In this document: positions 45,164-47,405 of the stretch, piece by piece | Numbering within the stretch: the stretch's first letter is position 1 | How the letters are laid out: the number at the start of each line of letters is the position of its first letter | NCBI GenBank assembly: GCA_028280885.1 | Contig: JANQKY010000031.1 | Coordinates: 1-47,405 of the forward strand | From: Tepidamorphus sp. | GTDB taxonomy: Bacteria > Pseudomonadota > Alphaproteobacteria > Rhizobiales > Tepidamorphaceae | Reading direction: 5' to 3' | Length of the DNA stretch: 47,405 bases | Notes under the pieces: generated by a model | Told to the model about the DNA's origin: nothing | The model's input: only the letters and a program-made list of their open reading frames with translations | The model's database searches: none | Position numbers and translations under genes: made by a program

Positions 45164-46702
45164 TCAGCCCGTTTCGGCAAGCAGCGACAATTGCTGGGCG
45201 CGTTCCGCCGCGGCGACGTCGGTCAGCGGCGTGGGGTAGTCGCCGGTGAAGCAGTGATCGGTGTATTGCGGTTCGGCATCGTTGCGGCCGTTGTGGCCCA
45301 TCGCCCGGTAGATGCCGTCGACCGACAGGAAGGCGAGCGAATCGGCGCCGATGAAATGGCGCATCTCCTCCAGCGACATCTTGGCGGCGAGCAGGTTGTC
45401 GCGCTCGGGCGTGTCGATGCCGTAATAGTCGGGATGGGTGATCGGCGGGCTGGCGATGCGCATATGCACCTCGCTGGCACCCGCGTCTCGCACCATCTGG
45501 ACGATGCGTCCCGACGTGGTGCCCCGCACCAGGCTGTCGTCGATCAGCACGACGCGCCGCCCCTCAACCTGGCCGCGATTGACGCTGTGCTTCAGGCGCA
45601 CGCCGAGCGCCCGGATCTGCTGGGTCGGCTCGATGAAGGTGCGGCCGACATAGTGGTTGCGGATGATGCCGAGCTCGAAGGGGACGCCGGAGGTCTGGGC
45701 GTAGCCGATCGCCGCCGGCACGCCGGAATCGGGCACCGGCACCACCACGTCGAAGCGGTCGTGTTCCTCGCCGGCCAGCTCGTTGCCCATGCGCTTGCGC
45801 ACGTCGTAGACGCTCTTGTCGCCGACGATCGAATCCGGCCGGGCGAAATAGATGTATTCGAAGATGCAGGGCCGCTGCCGCTGCCGCTCGAAGGGGAAGT
45901 GCGATTCGATGCCGTCCTTGGAGATGACGATCACCTCGCCGTTCTCGATCTCGCGCACGTGGCGCGCGCCGATGATGTCCAGCGCGCAGGTTTCCGAGGC
46001 CAGGATCGGCGTGCCGTCGAGATCGCCGAGCACCAGCGGCCGGATGCCGAGCGGATCGCGCGCGCCGATCAGCTTCTTGTTGGACAGTGCCACCAGCGAA
46101 TAGGCGCCCTCGATCTGGCGCAGCGCGTCGACGAACTTGTCGACAAGCCGCGTGCTGGCCGAGCGGGCGACCAGGTGCAGGATGATCTCGGTATCTGAGG
46201 TCGACTGGCAGATCGCCCCGTCGCGGATGAGCTTGCGGCGCAGCGTCAGCGCGTTGGTCAGGTTGCCGTTATGGCAGACCGCGATGCCGCCACCGGCGAG
46301 ATCGGCGTAGAGCGGCTGAACGTTGCGCAGGAAGGTGCCGCCGGTGGTCGAATAGCGGCAATGGCCGATCGCCGCCTCGCCGGCCAGCCGCTCGATGATG
46401 GCAGCCTTGGTGAAATGGTCGCCGACCAGGCCCAGACGCCGTTCGGAATGGAACTGCTGGCCGTCGAACGTGACGATGCCGGCCGCCTCCTGGCCGCGAT
46501 GCTGAAGCGCGTGCAGGCCGAGCGCGGTGAAGGCGGCGGCGTCCGTATGGCCGTAGATGCCGAAGACGCCGCACTTCTCGCGCAAGAGGTCGCCATCGTC
46601 GTCGAGAGCGGCTTCGTCCAGCGGGGCTGCATGCAAGGGGGGCGAATCACAATCGACCGCCTCGGCGGGGGCGGTCGCTTGAACCGCGTCAGGGATAGGC
46701 AT
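45164..46702 (-). CDS. purF: Amidophosphoribosyltransferase
   Basis: A 512-residue enzyme for the first committed step of purine synthesis. The N-terminal nucleophile is Cys 44 in EKCGVFGIYG, preceded by a 43-residue propeptide expected to be cleaved off. The glutaminase domain follows (HRGQEAAGI, CRYSTTGG, CHNGNL), then the PRPP-binding domain with VVLIDDSLVRGTTS. Cys residues for a B. subtilis-type [4Fe-4S] cluster are mostly missing: HPDYYGID and TDHCFTGDYPT stand where that enzyme has PCFYGID and CLACFTG. The ATG at 46702 has CGGAG upstream. It is downstream of cvpA and followed by the SDR gene. Confidence 0.95.
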   Translation of the reverse strand: MPIPDAVQATAPAEAVDCDSPPLHAAPLDEAALDDDGDLLREKCGVFGIYGHTDAAAFTALGLHALQHRGQEAAGIVTFDGQQFHSERRLGLVGDHFTKAAIIERLAGEAAIGHCRYSTTGGTFLRNVQPLYADLAGGGIAVCHNGNLTNALTLRRKLIRDGAICQSTSDTEIILHLVARSASTRLVDKFVDALRQIEGAYSLVALSNKKLIGARDPLGIRPLVLGDLDGTPILASETCALDIIGARHVREIENGEVIVISKDGIESHFPFERQRQRPCIFEYIYFARPDSIVGDKSVYDVRKRMGNELAGEEHDRFDVVVPVPDSGVPAAIGYAQTSGVPFELGIIRNHYVGRTFIEPTQQIRALGVRLKHSVNRGQVEGRRVVLIDDSLVRGTTSGRIVQMVRDAGASEVHMRIASPPITHPDYYGIDTPERDNLLAAKMSLEEMRHFIGADSLAFLSVDGIYRAMGHNGRNDAEPQYTDHCFTGDYPTPLTDVAAAERAQQLSLLAETG

Positions 46703-46826
46703 GAATGACTCCGGGCCGGCTCGGCGCGTGGTGAACCCGTGCCGAATGCTATCGCAAGATGGTGGCAAAAGAGACTCTTTTCCACGCTCCGGCGGTTACG
46801 AATTCGTCACGGTCGGGACGGGCGAC

Positions 46827-47405
46827 CTATTGGCTAGCCGCGCTCGTGCTTTGCAGGAGCTGCTCCATGCCCTGCCGGTCGGAGCGCTGATAGCCCTGAT
46901 CCTGACCCGATGGCGCGATGCTGCCGGTCGTATCCTCGCCCTGCTGCGCATCGTCGGTGCTCGGCGTCGACTGGCCATCGCCGTCCGATTCCTCGCCGGT
47001 CCGGTCGCGGATCCTGTCCAGGATCGCCCGTTCCGGATCCTCCGGCAGCATGCCGATGATCGCATTGCCGGTCTGCAGCAGGATCGGCGCCGAGCGCGCC
47101 TCGCGCACCCAGGTCGGCTGGTTCTCCGGCGGCACCAGCCAGTCGAGGAACATATAGGCGATGACCACCAGCAGGAAGCCGCGGAACAGGCCGAAGATGA
47201 AGCCCAGCGTCCGGTCGAGCGCGCCGATCCGGCTGTCGAGGATGAAATCGGAAATCCGCATCGTGATGAACGACACGATGATCAGCGTGACCACGAAGAT
47301 GCCGACCGCCAGCGCGATGTCGGCGAGCCAGCTTGGTTGCAGAAGGGCGCGGACGTCCTCCTGGTAGCGAGGGAAGAAGAACAGGGTCGCGGCCGCGGCC
47401 ACCAC
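46827..47405 (-). CDS. cvpA: CvpA family membrane protein, N-terminus outside window
   Basis: The reading frame enters from the end of the window, so the first 35-40 residues are missing; 192 residues remain. Two or three hydrophobic helices (LADIALAVGIFVVTLIIVSFI and LGFIFGLFRGFLLVVIAYMFL) with the RTLGFIFGLFRG signature identify CvpA. The C-terminal third is acidic and low-complexity. The family is named for colicin V production but its role is unclear. The GTG at the very edge is not a true start. It is 124 bases upstream of purF, as in E. coli. Confidence 0.9.
   Translation of the reverse strand: MVAAAATLFFFPRYQEDVRALLQPSWLADIALAVGIFVVTLIIVSFITMRISDFILDSRIGALDRTLGFIFGLFRGFLLVVIAYMFLDWLVPPENQPTWVREARSAPILLQTGNAIIGMLPEDPERAILDRIRDRTGEESDGDGQSTPSTDDAQQGEDTTGSIAPSGQDQGYQRSDRQGMEQLLQSTSAASQ

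Overview
The window reads as ordinary chromosome of a high-GC alphaproteobacterium of the order Hyphomicrobiales (Rhizobiales). The evidence is the set of lineage-typical genes and orders: divK-pleD, an EipB-type (DUF1849) envelope protein, DUF3572 next to a ROK kinase, a phasin beside clpS-clpA, pyrB followed by a zinc-ligand-less dihydroorotase, gatC-gatA, and cvpA-purF-SDR. The genus cannot be fixed from the sequence alone. I see no prophage, integron, insertion sequence, CRISPR array, tRNA or rRNA.

Layout. 1-7.1 kb: end of a VWA-domain gene, a membrane J-domain protein, a periplasmic D,D-carboxypeptidase with a SPOR domain (minus strand), a phasin with a strong promoter and terminator, then clpS-clpA (N-degron adaptor and its AAA+ unfoldase). 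7.1-16.5 kb: azlCD exporter, HIT hydrolase, amidase, a minus-strand group of RidA / glycerophosphodiesterase / FemAB-like acetyltransferase, eipB, DNA polymerase IV, and a ROK sugar kinase with DUF3572. 16.6-18.3 kb: divK-pleD, the polar cell-cycle and c-di-GMP switch. 18.3-19.5 kb: non-coding, made of dispersed repeats. 19.5-31.9 kb: a long minus-strand run, pyrB-pyrC'-plsY-dprA, topA-rnr-DUF983-NUDIX, MFS, rpmG. It is interrupted only by a small plus-strand gene of unknown function at 27.5 kb. 32.1-37.6 kb: DUF1835 protein, AEC transporter, ruvX, UPF0173 hydrolase, an ArsR-SRPBCC pair with two clear operator dyads, another repeat block, and an exported YHS protein. 37.8-43.8 kb: gatC-GNAT-gatA, then a TPR protein (YfgM-like), bamB and der. 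43.8-47.4 kb: cupin, SDR, purF and truncated cvpA on the minus strand.

How the genes relate. Most are housekeeping: protein quality control (clpS, clpA, J-protein), envelope (carboxypeptidase, eipB, bamB, plsY), nucleotide synthesis (pyrB, pyrC', purF), tRNA amidation (gatC, gatA), DNA processing (topA, dprA, ruvX, dinB), RNA turnover (rnr) and ribosome (rpmG, der). Tight spacing and 4-base stop/start overlaps mark several operons: topA-rnr, plsY-dprA, GNAT-gatA, TPR-bamB, DUF3572-ROK.

I did not find an obvious new multi-gene system. The items most worth a second look are: (1) a roughly 346-bp dispersed repeat present twice in opposite orientation, with nested palindromes, bracketing 17.4 kb of core genes; (2) three further small repeat families shared between the 3.5-kb and 19-kb intergenic blocks; (3) two evenly spaced operator dyads in front of the ArsR-SRPBCC pair; (4) a small unknown gene at 27.5 kb with an AT-rich leader, repeated TATCAC motifs and a possible coupled leader peptide; (5) a palindrome-bearing in-frame insertion in the FemAB-like gene; (6) the non-catalytic dihydroorotase next to pyrB.
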